Below, piece after piece: positions 21,660 to 33,320 of a stretch of 64,000 bases of DNA (position 1 is its first letter; the number at the start of each line of letters is the position of its first letter). Position numbers and translations under genes: made by a program. Under the pieces are notes generated by a model. That model was not told the DNA's origin, made no database searches, and saw only the letters and a program-made list of their open reading frames with translations. The stretch is from Pocillopora verrucosa (taxonomy: Eukaryota > Cnidaria > Anthozoa > Scleractinia > Pocilloporidae), in contig NC_089321.1 of assembly GCF_036669915.1 (NCBI RefSeq), positions 19,845,770 to 19,909,769 on the forward strand, given 5' to 3'.

Positions 21660-23464
21660 TTTGATACGTTATTGATATCGACCGCTCAGTTTGTATCAGT
21701 TAGAATTTTAAATGTTTTTCGGAGGCTTTGATCCACTAGCCCCATTTTAGTGTGCATGTGGCTTAAATTGATATTTTCTCACGTATTTCAATTTCTAATT
21801 GTATGATTAATTCAGCTCTAAGTTTCTTGTTTCAGATGTGTATGCCTACACATCTACACAATAAGATTTAACAACTTATTTTTATTTAAGTTTACAGACG
21901 AATTTCAGTTTTTCCGTTGTTGAAATATAAAATACATTCTGAAAGTCAGTTTCGAAGTCTGAATTTCCATTCTGCTAATTTTAAGTTATTGAAAGTATTT
22001 TGCTTTGCATTTCATGCAATGAGTCATAATCATTTCGTTTGAAAATTCAAAATCTATTGGGAATGGCTATAAATCCAACAGTAATGAGTCAGTTTCATGG
22101 CATTAACCCAGCCAAAATCGAATGTAGTTGAATTCGCCGTCATAAAACCCGACGCACGGATCTCCCATGTCTGCTGTATTACAATTAATGGCATGCATAC
22201 CTGATAAACAATCATACATTTTCGAAAATTTTATCAGCAATATTTCAATAATGAACTCTTGAATTCTATTGCTGTTTTGTATCTGATCTATCGCTAAAAT
22301 TAATGTTTTCAACAGATTATTATTATTGCACGAAAAGGGAAAAGGCAGCGAAAAGCTAAGCTTTGAATAGTTAGTAGTTTAAGCACCTCCTAAGAATAAC
22401 TTCTCAGTCCACATTTACAGGACAACACCACAAAAGAAGCTTACGTGGCAACTTTCTTCGCCGCCTTATCAAATGAGTCTCCCTAAAGCTCGGCGCAGTT
22501 ATCATTCTTAATCCAAAATAATTTAAATCACTTTAGACTTTTCATTAATCACCGAGTCAAAAATGGTTTCAGCCCATTTAAGTGGTCTCTGTAACTTTCT
22601 CTTTAGGAAATACCTCTCACATACCTTGCTCTTTAGGAAATTGATTCGCCTTACACGACCATATCGATAGTTATGGTTACATGGCTTCTTGTTCTAATTA
22701 AAAACTATATTAGAAGAAAAATATTAGCTATTGGTTTATTTGACATCTTACTTTGGTTTTCTGGGCTTAATTTAAAGTCAGTTATTTGCATATCTGTCTT
22801 TCATTGTCAAAAATATCATTTGTGAGTTTAAGCTCTTTTCTTTTGGTTCGTTCACGAAGATTTTCATCAAAAATATCAATTTACTTGACACTCGTCCCAT
22901 CTTCGATGCCATGGTTTTATTATTTGTATGACGTTCATGAGCCAAACTTCTGTTTCTTCCACGATACATTTCGTAAAACAGGACAAGAGATTGAAAAAAC
23001 AAAAATAAGAATACATATTGAGCGCGCTTGAGGACGGTTGTTATTGCATCAAAAAACTGATATACTACCTTTTACAGAGCCTGTCAGAGGTTTTTGTTGT
23101 TGGTTTTTGTTTATCATTATTTCAAAGATTGAAAACACATCAGGAACTTCCAATCTGTCTCTTGAAACACATTATGAAGTATAGAAAAGAAATATAGTAT
23201 CAATCATGATCGCATAATTATCAGATCTAATAACTCTTCATGTCGAGATAACTTCGTTATCACCTGCCCTTTCGCACAAGATGCCATTTCAAGCATGCAT
23301 GGCCAGAATCATTGTGGCATTTTACATTACAGTTTTACTTTTTCTCAGCGATTGACTGAACACAAAGCGCGCGCAAGATTTGAACGGAGCTGAAAGGTTC
23401 CAAATGAATTTGGTTGATGACACTTTTAGCATCTACAACCAGTTATTCTTGTTCAATGGACGAC
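21660..23464. repeat. Array spacer upstream of GPCR copy 4, no gene
   Basis: Counterpart of 7276-9364 and 14640-16735 with a deletion near 22250. The upstream element GTGTGCATGTGG lies at about 21745-21765. Confidence 0.65.
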
Positions 23465-23622
23465 TTCGCATAACAGTAACAAAGGAAGATAAAAGCACAG
23501 GAACCGACCAAAAAGAAGTGGAATTTAAACTCGCTTGTTAACCCATTGATTCACCTCTGGAGTAAACAACTGATGAGGAAGCTTGTATCGAGAATGAGAA
23601 ACAGGCAGTGCATCGACTAAAA
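23465..23622 (+). pseudogene. GPCR C-terminal remnant (+)
   Basis: Third-loop scrap followed by LVNPLIHLWSKQLMRKLV and SRMRNRQCID with a stop at about 23622. It is the sister of 9365-9612 and keeps the TM7 asparagine and proline but reads HLW where paralogues have Y. Confidence 0.7.
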
Positions 23623-23756
23623 GAGGGGTAATTCTATAGAGCCAAAATCCCGAATACGACCACAGATCATATGCGTACTTCCCAAGTCAATCTGAACTCG
23701 GATAAGTTTAGTTACAAACCCCGAAGAGCGTAATTGAACAACGTTTAATATTAAAG

Positions 23757-24803
23757 GGGGTAAGTTTCTAAGGAAACTGTGGTGCTGCGTCGGTGGAAGA
23801 GTATAGCAGGTAATTTAGTGTTAACAACTGAGTTGAAAACGTAAATTGGCCACCGTAAAGGGTAAAAAAGCTGGCGTTTCGAGCGTTAGCCCTTCGTCAG
23901 AGCGATTGGAGGAATTGTGAGTTGTGGGTGAGTTTATATGCCGAAAGTGGAGCTACACTATTGGTAGGAATATGGTGAAGAGAAAACAGGAATAAATTAG
24001 TTGAATGAAAAGCGCTCGCTGATTCCGTGGGGATTTAGGGTGCCGATTTGGAAGATAAATTTTTGTTCTAGTGTTTTGCGGCTTTCCGAACTGCCTAGAT
24101 GTAAGGAAAGGCCGCAAACTGCCATATGCTGTTTTGAATAGTTGGGGAGATTAAAGCGTCTAGCGACTGGTTTGGATGCGTCTTTGTCATTTCTTTTTAC
24201 GTCGCGAAAGTGTTCTCGGAATCGGTCACCTAGTCGTCTTCCTGTTTCGCCAATGTATAACTTATAACAATAAGTGCATGTTATGCATTAAATAACATTG
24301 GCGGAGGTACACGTAAAGTGATCAGTGATCCTAATAGATCTCTTGGGTACCGATAATTTCTCTACGTTGTAAATGAAAGGACAAGTTTTGCAACGTGAGC
24401 GAGCGCATTTGAAAGTTCCAGATTGGTCATTGGTTTGGAATGAACTTCTGACCAAAAAGTTGCCTATGTTTTTGTCACGTTTGAATGAAATAAGTGGGAG
24501 TTGCGAAAAGATAGTGTCAATCTCTGAATAGTTTTGGAGTAATTTAAAGTTTTTAAAAATAATAGATTCAACCGCGTGGTTGTGGGGGTGAAATGTAAGA
24601 GTGAATGGAATGCGGTCAGTGTTTTCCTTAACAGCCGTTTCTAGTGCTGACTGTCGATTAATTTGTTGGGCACGGTGGTGGCCCGCTTGGACGACAGAAA
24701 CATGATAGCCACGTTTATCGAAAAACTGGCACATTGCCTCTGATTTTTCGGAAAAATCAGAGTCGTCACTGCATAAACGACGAAGTCTGAGAAATTGCGA
24801 AAT
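23757..24803 (-). mobile_element. Penelope-like retroelement, 5'-truncated, with GIY-YIG endonuclease
   Basis: Read on the minus strand, the frame enters at about 24795 (FLRLRRLCSDDSDFSEK), passes through EAMCQFFDKRGY and FKCARSRCKTCPF, and reaches the GIY-YIG endonuclease (LYIGETGRRLGDRFREH, then ending GISERFSFN at about 24005). PLEs couple a telomerase-like reverse transcriptase to this nuclease; here only the segment after the RT core is left. One in-frame stop (24288-24290, NVI*CITC) splits an otherwise open frame. The non-coding tail (23760-24000) holds the CTGACGA...GAAA motif and ends near GTTTCCTTAGAAACTTACC. It interrupts array unit C, replacing about 50 bases of the host sequence. 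Confidence 0.85.
23870..23900 (-). ncRNA. Hammerhead-like core in PLE tail (candidate)
   Basis: The minus strand carries CTGACGA, 13 bases able to form a short hairpin (GGGC/GCTC-type around TAAC), then GAAA, which is the order and spacing of the two conserved hammerhead ribozyme boxes. PLE terminal repeats are known to carry hammerheads. I could not place the cleavage-site strand of helices I and III with confidence, so activity is unproven. Confidence 0.3.
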
Positions 24804-26253
24804 TTATATGTTTGATGAAATCATAGGGAGATTTCAATTCAATGTTGCAAATGCTTTTCGAATAGTTTTCTCGTGCCTGCTCTAAAACTACAGCTCGCAG
24901 GCATTAAAAATACCTAAAGTTCACCTCTTAAAACATAATACTGACTTTGTAATTTGCTCAAAATAAAATTATACGTGCGCATGCTGAATATGCTACGTAG
25001 CATGAACGATTACGTGCGATCTTTTAATAAAAGAAAGTGAACATTTTTTATTAAATTTTAAATTTTAAGCTTTAAGCTCCCCCTAACTACGGCTGGGACA
25101 CAATGAAAGCATTATTTAACATAATCCGGCGATGCGAAATCAAACCAAAATTGCCACACCGAAGCACATTGAAGATTTCCAACTTTCAAGAAGCCTACTT
25201 ACGGCCGCTTCAATAGGATTTGATTAAAATGACTTGAGGAAAGAAAAGAGTTTCGGCTCCACTACGCAGTACACATGAATTAGAGAAACCATCCTACGAA
25301 GGCTACACGGCTGGAAGGTCTTTGCCCTTATTTACTAAACATGTAATCCGACAAAGCACGGAAAACTGTAAATAATTTTAGGAAACGCAAACAAGCCAAG
25401 AAACCCTTGTGAAACTCGAACTTTCACTAGTAAATCAAATATATGCTAAAAAATAATGTGAGCAAGACGAGGTGTCGGCCTAAAATGCTCTCCCAAGTAA
25501 TAAACATCCCTTTTGTAGCACTCCATTCTACCCATGCTGCACTTCAACTGCCCCAGTCCCTACTGCTCCTGTGCAGCAGAAATATTTCATTTCCGGCTAA
25601 TTCGTATCCACTCAAACGCTGGAAATTCTATATAATTTTAATACGCGAAAGGTTTTAACGGTCACCCTGTCCAAAGTGTTTTCACATTATTCATCGCACT
25701 AAACAAAAATTGAATTTTCAGAAAAACATTTTGCTCTTTAAAAGAAGCGCTATAACTTTTGTGGAGGCTATGGTTTCATGAATATTTTTGTCCTTCTTTT
25801 ATTCATTATGTGCCTAGAAAAACAAATAACGACAAAGAGAACTTCCATAACAATCCGATCTTTCTTATTAAGACTTGAATTTAATGTTTGGATTATAACA
25901 GTCAGGTCTTTGGTTCTATGGTAGCCACGCACATGATCCTACACTTTTGGCGATAATACTATTGGATGCAACCCCTAAGCATTAAAGAGGCCTAACCATT
26001 TTGGACCTGAAGAACACATTTATTGATATGTGTAAAATCTAAAATGATTTGAATCACTTTTGGATTAATTTTGAGTTATGGATTGTGCACGAGGGATACC
26101 CGTTTGATAAGGGCGCAATAGGCGTTTTCATGAAAGCTTCTTTTGTATTGTTGCTGTGTAAAAGTTGTTTGCGAAGTTATTCTCTCCAGATTGCGATTCG
26201 CTGCTAATACTACACGCTGCCTGAGCTATAAACATATATGTTCTATGTGCGTT
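24804..26253. other. Array edge and unique AT-rich sequence, no gene
   Basis: The first 40 bases (TTATATGTTTGATGAAATCA...) are the resumption of array sequence after the PLE; similarity to other units stops near 24842. Beyond that I see no supported ORF, only short AT-rich frames. Confidence 0.55.
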
Positions 26254-26680
26254 TCATTTGAAAATGTCATTCTTCGGCAGTGAAGCGTGGTTTAGCATAG
26301 ATTGCGACACCACCACCATGTGGAGCTTTAGATACAACGGTCGTTTCTCTGTCTTGGCGAACCAGGTTTCGCTTACAGCAAAAACATCTAGATTGTTTAG
26401 GAGAATCAAAGTACCTTCTTCATCCAGGTGTACAGGTAATGACCTCATATTCAAACGACAGCAACGCAATACTTTTGCTTTGAAAGGAAAACGAGGACAC
26501 AACGGAATTCGAGCGGCAAGAAACCTCCGACCACGTGAGTGCATAGAGACATAAGAACCACGGATTCCACTATGCCACTTCTCTTGAGATAAGGCAGAGG
26601 TATCTTCTTGCTCGGAGAGAACTATTCCGGAAGTTAGATGACCAAAGAATACATTTTTGCGCCAAAAAATAAGAAGAAAA
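26254..26680 (-). mobile_element. CR1/L2-type LINE endonuclease fragment
   Basis: Minus strand reads LNMRSLPVHLDEE, then LDVFAVSETWF, which is the start of an apurinic-like (EEP) endonuclease of non-LTR retrotransposons (asparagine in the LNxRSL motif, glutamate in the SETW motif). After a frameshift near 26320 the next conserved block, HGGGVAIYAK, appears, followed by a stop. No reverse transcriptase follows, so this is a dead scrap. The 172-residue ORF at 26254-26772 has no LINE similarity in its first 100 residues that I can recognise. Confidence 0.7.
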
Positions 26681-26772
26681 CTGAGTAAAATGGCGGAGCT
26701 CAGGAAAAAACGTCCGACCTTTATGATCCGCTGACCGTAGAACGACAGGTATCGCAATGGAAAAGTTCCCAC

Positions 26773-27307
26773 TGATTGGATGTCTTAAAGGATTCCTACT
26801 TGAGGTCAGTGATTAGATGTTTTGGCAAGACTCAGAGCCCAAATAGGAACAAGAATTTTTGATTAGCTGAAATTTATTTTCTATATTCGCTAAATTACGA
26901 TTTACATCGTGGGACAAAAGATCAAACGTTCAGTACTGTATAAAACCACGATAAACAAATAATTTTCCATAATATCCTTACACGAGACCCAAAAAGAAAT
27001 TTTCTCTTAAACAATTTCTGACAACACTATTAGCAATGAGTGAGGTTGTGAGTCACCAAAATTGTAAATTTTGTATAAAAAATGATCTTGAGAGGTCACT
27101 TTAATAGTGAAAATGCTCTGCGATATACCTCAATTCATAAAGTTCGCCTGTAAAATATTAATTCTTATTAGGTATTTTTGGTTCCTCAAAATATTGACTT
27201 ATTTAAGATAATTTCCAGCGAAACCGCGTAATTGAAATTAGAGCATAGGTTTGTAAATTAAAATAGGACATTAAATATCGATTAATGAGTCTCTGACCAA
27301 AGAATAT
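26773..27307. other. No gene seen
   Basis: AT-rich sequence without supported ORFs or recognisable repeats. Confidence 0.5.
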
Positions 27308-27420
27308 TCTTGCCGGTCTGTTTAGCGGTGACTGATACATTAACTTGTCTTCTTTGCCAGCACTTGTATATCCTGGATATTCCAATCCTTGGGTCGTATT
27401 ATCTTGAGCCAAGTCAGAGC
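27308..27420 (+). pseudogene. GPCR TM2 remnant outside the array
   Basis: The frame LPVCLAVTDTLTCLLCQHLYIL matches LLACLAVTDTLTGLFGQPSYVL of the intact receptors. Nothing receptor-like precedes it and the following sequence drifts away after about 35 residues. It shows that receptor fragments lie at least 2.5 kb beyond the array edge. Confidence 0.7.
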
Positions 27421-28473
27421 CAAATGTTTCCCTCGACATTAATTCTGAGGTCCAAAACAAAGCAAAAAAATGAGTATTTAACAAAAAAGACGCTGCTGAT
27501 TGATCAGGAAGTTGATATTTTCTTTGAAGAGAAAACAAAACAAAGAAAAAACGCCAGGCCAAAATTCCTCCCCTTAAACTGGATAACTACCTTTGTCGTT
27601 TCATTAAAGAGATTCGTGTCATTCGAGGAAATAGAGGTGACTCGTAGGATATTCCATGACATATCACTCGAAAGAGTTGCATTACAATTGTGTTGGCCTG
27701 TCACGTTCCCAAGAAGAAATCAATCAGTTCCCCAAAACTTTTAATACTTTTCTGATGGCTCGCACTAGCCAGCTAGAAATTATGGCATGAATTGGTTTCT
27801 CTTTTAAGATTTGGGACCTTTTTCGGACTATAAGGAGAGAGAGGGGAAGAAATCTGACCAAAGATTTTAGAGAGCTCTTTCTGCTTCAAATCTGAATAAA
27901 TCAAGTAAATAATCAGGCAGATTAGATTTCCATGTGGTTCTCCTGTTTGTAAAAGGAACAAAGCAAAAAGTAATGCTAATTTTTATATCATCGCCTCTGT
28001 TCCGGCCTGATTTGCTCATTGACACTCTAATGAAACGAAAGCGAATATGATTTAACCTGCTTCCTCAGATATATCTGTATATCTATCTATATATATCTGT
28101 ATGAATCCTCTTTAGGAGCGAGGGAAGCATAGAAAAAGACAGAAAAAGACGCAAATACTTGTTTTTACAGGCTAAATTATCTTGCATGTAAACGCGGTAT
28201 GAAATTCATTTCGTTCCGGAACGAAACTCATTTTGGAATTATGTAAAAGGTACCTCAGGGACGGCACATTAGATTTTTGAGGTGGGGGCGACTGGGGCAA
28301 ATCAATTTTTTTTTCAATGGGGGTTTTTAAGGTTTTTAGGTGCTAACGGTGTCTCAAACTTAAGTGGACTACCTGAGACCAAGCTGGTACGTTTTAGGGT
28401 GTTTTTCGCTCGATAAAATACCTAAAATAAGCATTACTAGGACGATTTTAATGATCTGACTTGAGCCTATTGC

Positions 28474-28518
<45 letters not shown>

Positions 28519-28575
28519 AAAAACCGTTCAATCGATTTAGTCTAGAATCTGGAAATAGAAAGAAGCTAGATATGT

Positions 28576-28616
<41 letters not shown>

Positions 28617-28690
28617 CGGAAGATATGAGGAGAAACGTTTTTCCCAAATTTATAGAGATTTGTATGGAGCCGCCATGCTGGTGCCCACCT

Positions 28691-28722
<32 letters not shown>

Positions 28723-28723
28723 C

Positions 28724-28768
<45 letters not shown>

Positions 28769-30444
28769 TCTCTAAGAACTCATAAACGTAACAATAATAC
28801 TTTATTCTAATACAAGAACTGTTCAGATAGCTGAATTTCCCTAAATAAGTCACCTTTTAAACCAACATAACAGCTCTCTCGCTCGTCATCTAAAGGCCAC
28901 GTCACGCAAAAGCTTAGAAATTCAAGAGTAGTCTATCACTAAACCAAGAACCCATTTGGAGTGAAAATTTGTCTGAATATTAGTTTTTAGCTGCTCTAAT
29001 ACATCATGAAAGTAAAATCTCAGGAGGATCAATAGTTCTGAAGTCTGAAATTTAGTGACGTCACGTGAAAACCAGCAATAGAGCACATCGATCAAGGAGT
29101 TTTTATTTTTGGCATTTTTCAATTTTTTGCGTTTGAATTGGTACTTTTTAGGGGTAGTCGTCAATTGTTGCCACTCCCAAACAGAGAAGACTCAGCTACC
29201 TTTTTATAATTTTATAGGGCTCGTTTTCGAAATTCCCGGCGCGCACCCCCGCCTTCTCATGTAAAGGTGTCCCCCGGGGGGTGATGATGCGTGCAGCACA
29301 CTTGAAATTTAGCAAAGACAAATTTGATGTGAAGCACCCTTTACGTAACGAATTGACCAATTCCCAATCGAGACTTAAGTCTGGCGGGACGCGTAATTTT
29401 GCTCACGGTGGTAAGTAGCCTAATTACCGGAGCCAGGCTGTATGAATTTTCCAGACCTCTTGAGTACTACCTGTGATACACGCTTGCCAATTCCCTTATC
29501 GGCTTTTTGGATCGGCTTAACCCTACCATTGCAAAGGCCGGACACCTCTTTAGGCATTCTACATCTACTATTGGAACCACGACTCCAACCAACATCTATG
29601 TGTGGGGCAAATTGTAAAATCATCTTTTCGAAGATGCCGGCATGCGACAAAATAGAAAGAAGTGACTCGAAATGTCTTTTTTACAACTATGCAAAGGACC
29701 GACTTGCGATATGCAACTTCGGTCTTCTCGGTAACTAAACCCACATGTTCCACCATCGAACGACTTAAATGAAAAGCAAATCTCCAAGTTAGATTGTAAG
29801 ATGAGACACTTAAACAACAGATCAATTAGCTAAATCAGTATGTTGCTTGTCAATCAAATTGACTTTTATAACCATTCTTTGACTTTCGCCGCCAAAGGGA
29901 TCATTGACGGTCTGGACATTTCAGTTATTTGAATGCAGTAATTCCTGAAAGGTTTTTCTAGATATCATGCAAAGAGGAAAAAACCGTCTCTTGGTATTTC
30001 GAAGATTGATTCATCTTTGAATTTATTTGTCACGCTTGTCGTGAAACTGATTGAATAAGATGGAGAAGATATATAATCTGGAACTCAATTCTGAGTATAA
30101 TGTGGTAGAGCATAACGTGATCATCGAAACAGCTCATTAAATCATAAATAAACAAGGTAAGAGTGTTATGTTAAATTTTATTTTACATATTGTAGTGATT
30201 TATGCCAGTAAACGGTGGCGACAAGGAGGCACATCATGTATATTTCATAGTCGCTATAAATTACATTTTGCCGGACTTTGAGTTCGTCTCAAGATAGAAA
30301 AACACAAATACACAAGGACATTTTTTACAGTAGCTTTTCATCCATCCTTTTGTAAAAGCTTGAAGCTCAGTAGATTCTGTCATATCGGTCATTGTTAAAT
30401 CTGTCTTTGCTTTGATGTTACTTTTCAATATACAAACCAGTGAT
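27421..30444. other. Mostly non-coding; small palindromes
   Basis: No gene is supported. Around 28070-28105 is a TATATCTG/TATC microsatellite. A perfect 18-base palindrome, TTTCGTTCCGGAACGAAA, lies at 28209-28226. Overlapping ORFs on both strands at 29.4-29.8 kb (for example LQFAPHIDVGWSRGSNSR on minus) look slightly protein-like but match nothing I recognise. Confidence 0.5.
28669..28712. repeat. Hairpin with 19-base arms
   Basis: GCCGCCATGCTGGTGCCCA is followed after six bases by TGGGCACCAACATGGCGGC, its reverse complement except for one position. GC-rich stem in AT-rich surroundings, likely a MITE relic. Confidence 0.75.
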
Positions 30445-31117
30445 CAATGATGGAGAATTCTTAAAGTGCGCGAGACACTAACGCAACAATCCAATGAGAG
30501 AGAATTCTTAAGGTGCGCGATATACTGACGCAACAATCCAGTGAAAGAGAATTCTTAAGGTGCGCGAGATAATAACGCAACAATCCAGTGAGAGAGAATT
30601 CTCAAGGTACGCGAGATGCTAACGTAACAATCCGATGAAAGTGAATTATTAAGGTGCACGAGATACTAACTTAACAATCCAATAAAAGAGAATTCTTAAA
30701 GCGCACGAGATACTCACGTAACAATCCAATGAAAGAGAATTCTTAAGATGCACGAGATACTAACTTAACAATCCAATGAAAGAGAATTCTTAGGGTGCGC
30801 GAGATACTCACGTAACCATCCAATGATAGAGAATTCTTAAGATGCACGAGATACTAACGTAAGAATCCAATCAAAGAGAATTCTTAAAGCGCACGAGATG
30901 CTCATGTAACAATCCAATGAGAGAAAATTCTTAGGATGCACGACATACTGACTTAACAATCCAATGAAAGAGAATTCTTAACATGCACGAGATACTAACG
31001 TAACAATCCAATGAAAGAGAATTCTTAAGATGCACGAGATACTAACTTAACAATCCAATAAAAGAGAATTCTTAAGATGCACAAGATACTAACTTAACAA
31101 TCCAATAAAAGAGAATT
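30445..31117. repeat. 47-bp minisatellite, first block
   Basis: About 14 head-to-tail copies of a 47-base unit containing GAGAATTCTTAAG, GCACGAGATACTAAC and AACAATCCAATGAAA. Copies differ by a few substitutions (GTGCGCGAG versus ATGCACGAG, CGCAAC versus TTAACA), with variants interspersed. No spacer diversity of a CRISPR kind. Confidence 0.95.
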
Positions 31118-32486
31118 ATTGTTTTTTTAGAGGGCACGGTAACGAATCTTGCAATCTGATTGGTTCTTTACCCGGTCAGTATTTTCCTATCTCTGCCCAC
31201 GGGCCACGGTAACGCTTTCGTGAGTCGCCGAGTACATCCCAACTTTCGTTGTCATTTTTCATAAATATACCTCGTTTTCCGGCTGGGCAGTATTTTAAAG
31301 CAAACAAGTCGGTCACTACCTCAAGCCGATAAATAACTTATGAATCCTCTCTTTTCTTGCTATCAAATCACTTTGGTTGACAGAAAAATATTGGTTTCAG
31401 AATGAATTTGTATAAACAATAGTGTCATTACGTTGGTTGACAAGCGGCCTAAAAACCTTCTGCAATTAATTTTAATCGTTCACAAAAAGTACCCAGAAAG
31501 TTGGAACGTGAGGTATTTGGCTACAGTTAAACTGAACGATGGAACTTTCATTCATTTAATATCTGAATTTTCTCGAGCAATTTGTTCATAGTGGAAGAGC
31601 GAGCGAAGTTTTAATTTAAGTTCTACAACAAATATACGCTCCTGGTGAGTCTTTCCAATTCCGTTCAATTTGGACATTTGTACCTTAAATTGCACAACAG
31701 AAATTGAAGGAATTTTTTGAGAAAAGGCCGCATTACATTCCCTTGTGTCTCGTTGGAGTGTGCCGTTCGAATTTAGTTTTTGTGAAGGAAAGATCAGAGT
31801 TAAACACGCCATTACAGCAAACAAACGAGCAAACTCTCACAACTTCAAAATAAAAAGATTGAATTTACTCACAATTACTTTCCTCGCCGTTTACTTAATG
31901 AACAGAGGTAAATCTTCGTACATGAATGAATCGTCGATGAGAGTGAATAATACTTTCCGTTAGATCATTAACTGATTTTGAAGAAAACATTGTCGTGACA
32001 GTCCTTGCCAAACTAGTTCTGTTGGTTTTCAAATGTTCCTTCGCTTTTTTTTTTCTTGCGCGCTCTCTAATTGACAGGTGTCAGATTGTGACAGAAACTT
32101 GTAAAAATAATGTTTCAAAGTTTGTTTGAAAGCCTTTTAAATCACCTTTATCGTTACGGAAATGAAAATGTTTCGCTGAGGCATTTCTCTTAAATTTGCA
32201 TCACCTCTATTTTAACTACCATTTACCCACTAAAAAATTTGTTCAGTTTATGGAAGATCTTGCCGTATTTACGGCCATAAATCATTCGGGTTCTTTCGGA
32301 AAGAATTTCGTCAAGTTTAAAAACAATAAATATGTTATTTACCGGCTAAGGGTCGGTCCGTATGGTGAAAAACTGTGACCTCGGTCTTGAAAATGCTGCC
32401 CTCGGCCTACGGCCTCGGGCAGTATTTTCAAGACCTCGGTCACAGTTTTTCACCATACGGACCTCCCAGCCGGCAAATAACATATA
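31118..32486. mobile_element. Insertion splitting the minisatellite
   Basis: About 1.37 kb of unrelated sequence lies between minisatellite copies: the array stops at AAAGAGAATTATT and resumes at TTCTTAAGATGCACGAG. The left edge carries AGAGGGCACGGTAACG; the right edge is a long foldback (32329-32490). No transposase is recognised; short ORFs on both strands (31552-31824, 31745-31963) overlap and are unsupported. Likely a non-autonomous DNA element. Confidence 0.6.
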
Positions 32487-32490
32487 TTTC
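32329..32490. repeat. Long foldback (about 75-base arms)
   Basis: Left arm GTTATTTACCGGCT...GGTCCGTATGGTGAAAAACTG...GAAAATGCTGCCC and right arm GGGCAGTATTTTC...CAGTTTTTCACCATACGGACC...GCCGGCAAATAAC are near-perfect reverse complements around a TCGGCCTACGGCCTCG centre. This is typical of foldback/MITE ends. Confidence 0.85.
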
Positions 32491-33320
32491 TTAAGATGCA
32501 CGAGATACTGACTTTACAATCCAATGAAAGAGGATTTTTAAGATGCACGAGATGCTAACTTAACAATCCAATGAAAGAGAATTCTTAAGATGCACGAGAT
32601 ACTGACTTAACAATCCAATAAAAGAGAATTCTTTAAGATGCACGCGATACTTACTTAACAATCCAATAACAGAATTCTTAAGATGCACGAGATACTAACT
32701 TAACAATCCAATGAAAGAGAATTCTTAAGGTGCACGAATTACTAACGTAACAATCCAACGAAGGAGAATTTTTAAAGTGCACGAAGTACGAAATAACGCA
32801 GTAATCTACAAAATGGAATTCTAAAAGCGCGTGTTGTACTAACGTAACATTCGGAAAAAAGGAGAATCCTAAAAGTGTCCAGGATACCTAGGTAGTAATC
32901 GATTGAAAGAAAAGTCTTTGGTGTGCGAGATACTAACCTGGCAATCGAAAGAAAGAGAAACTTAACGTGCCCATGATAAAAATATAACAATCGAAAACAA
33001 GAGCAGCCTAAAAGTGTGAAAGATACAAAAGTAGCAATCCAATCTAAGACAATGCTAAAAATGCGCAATACATTAAAGTGACTTTTGAATGAAAGAGAAT
33101 CCTGAAAACAAATCAACTAAAAGATAGTCCAAAAGCAAGCGAGAAACTGGCGTCTTTGTCGAATGAAGTATAATAAAATTTTTTAAAGTGCACCAGGTTC
33201 TGGGGTAACAAACCAATAACAGACGATAGCAAAAGTATTCAAAAGGTTAAGCAAAAAGTGAGCGAAAAAGAATCCTTTAAGTGCACAAGAAACTGAGTTG
33301 AACGCAATAATTAGTTGATC
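32487..33320. repeat. 47-bp minisatellite, second block, decaying to the right
   Basis: Six to seven clear copies up to about 32800, then progressively diverged copies (GTGCGAGATACTAACCTGGCAATCGAAAG and similar) fading out near 33.3 kb. The gradient from homogeneous centre to decayed edge is the pattern expected of unequal exchange. Confidence 0.85.

Noticed and set aside
30445..31117. Regularly spaced repeats resembling a CRISPR array
   Set aside because: The 47-base units are head to tail with no unique spacers, and the window is eukaryotic.
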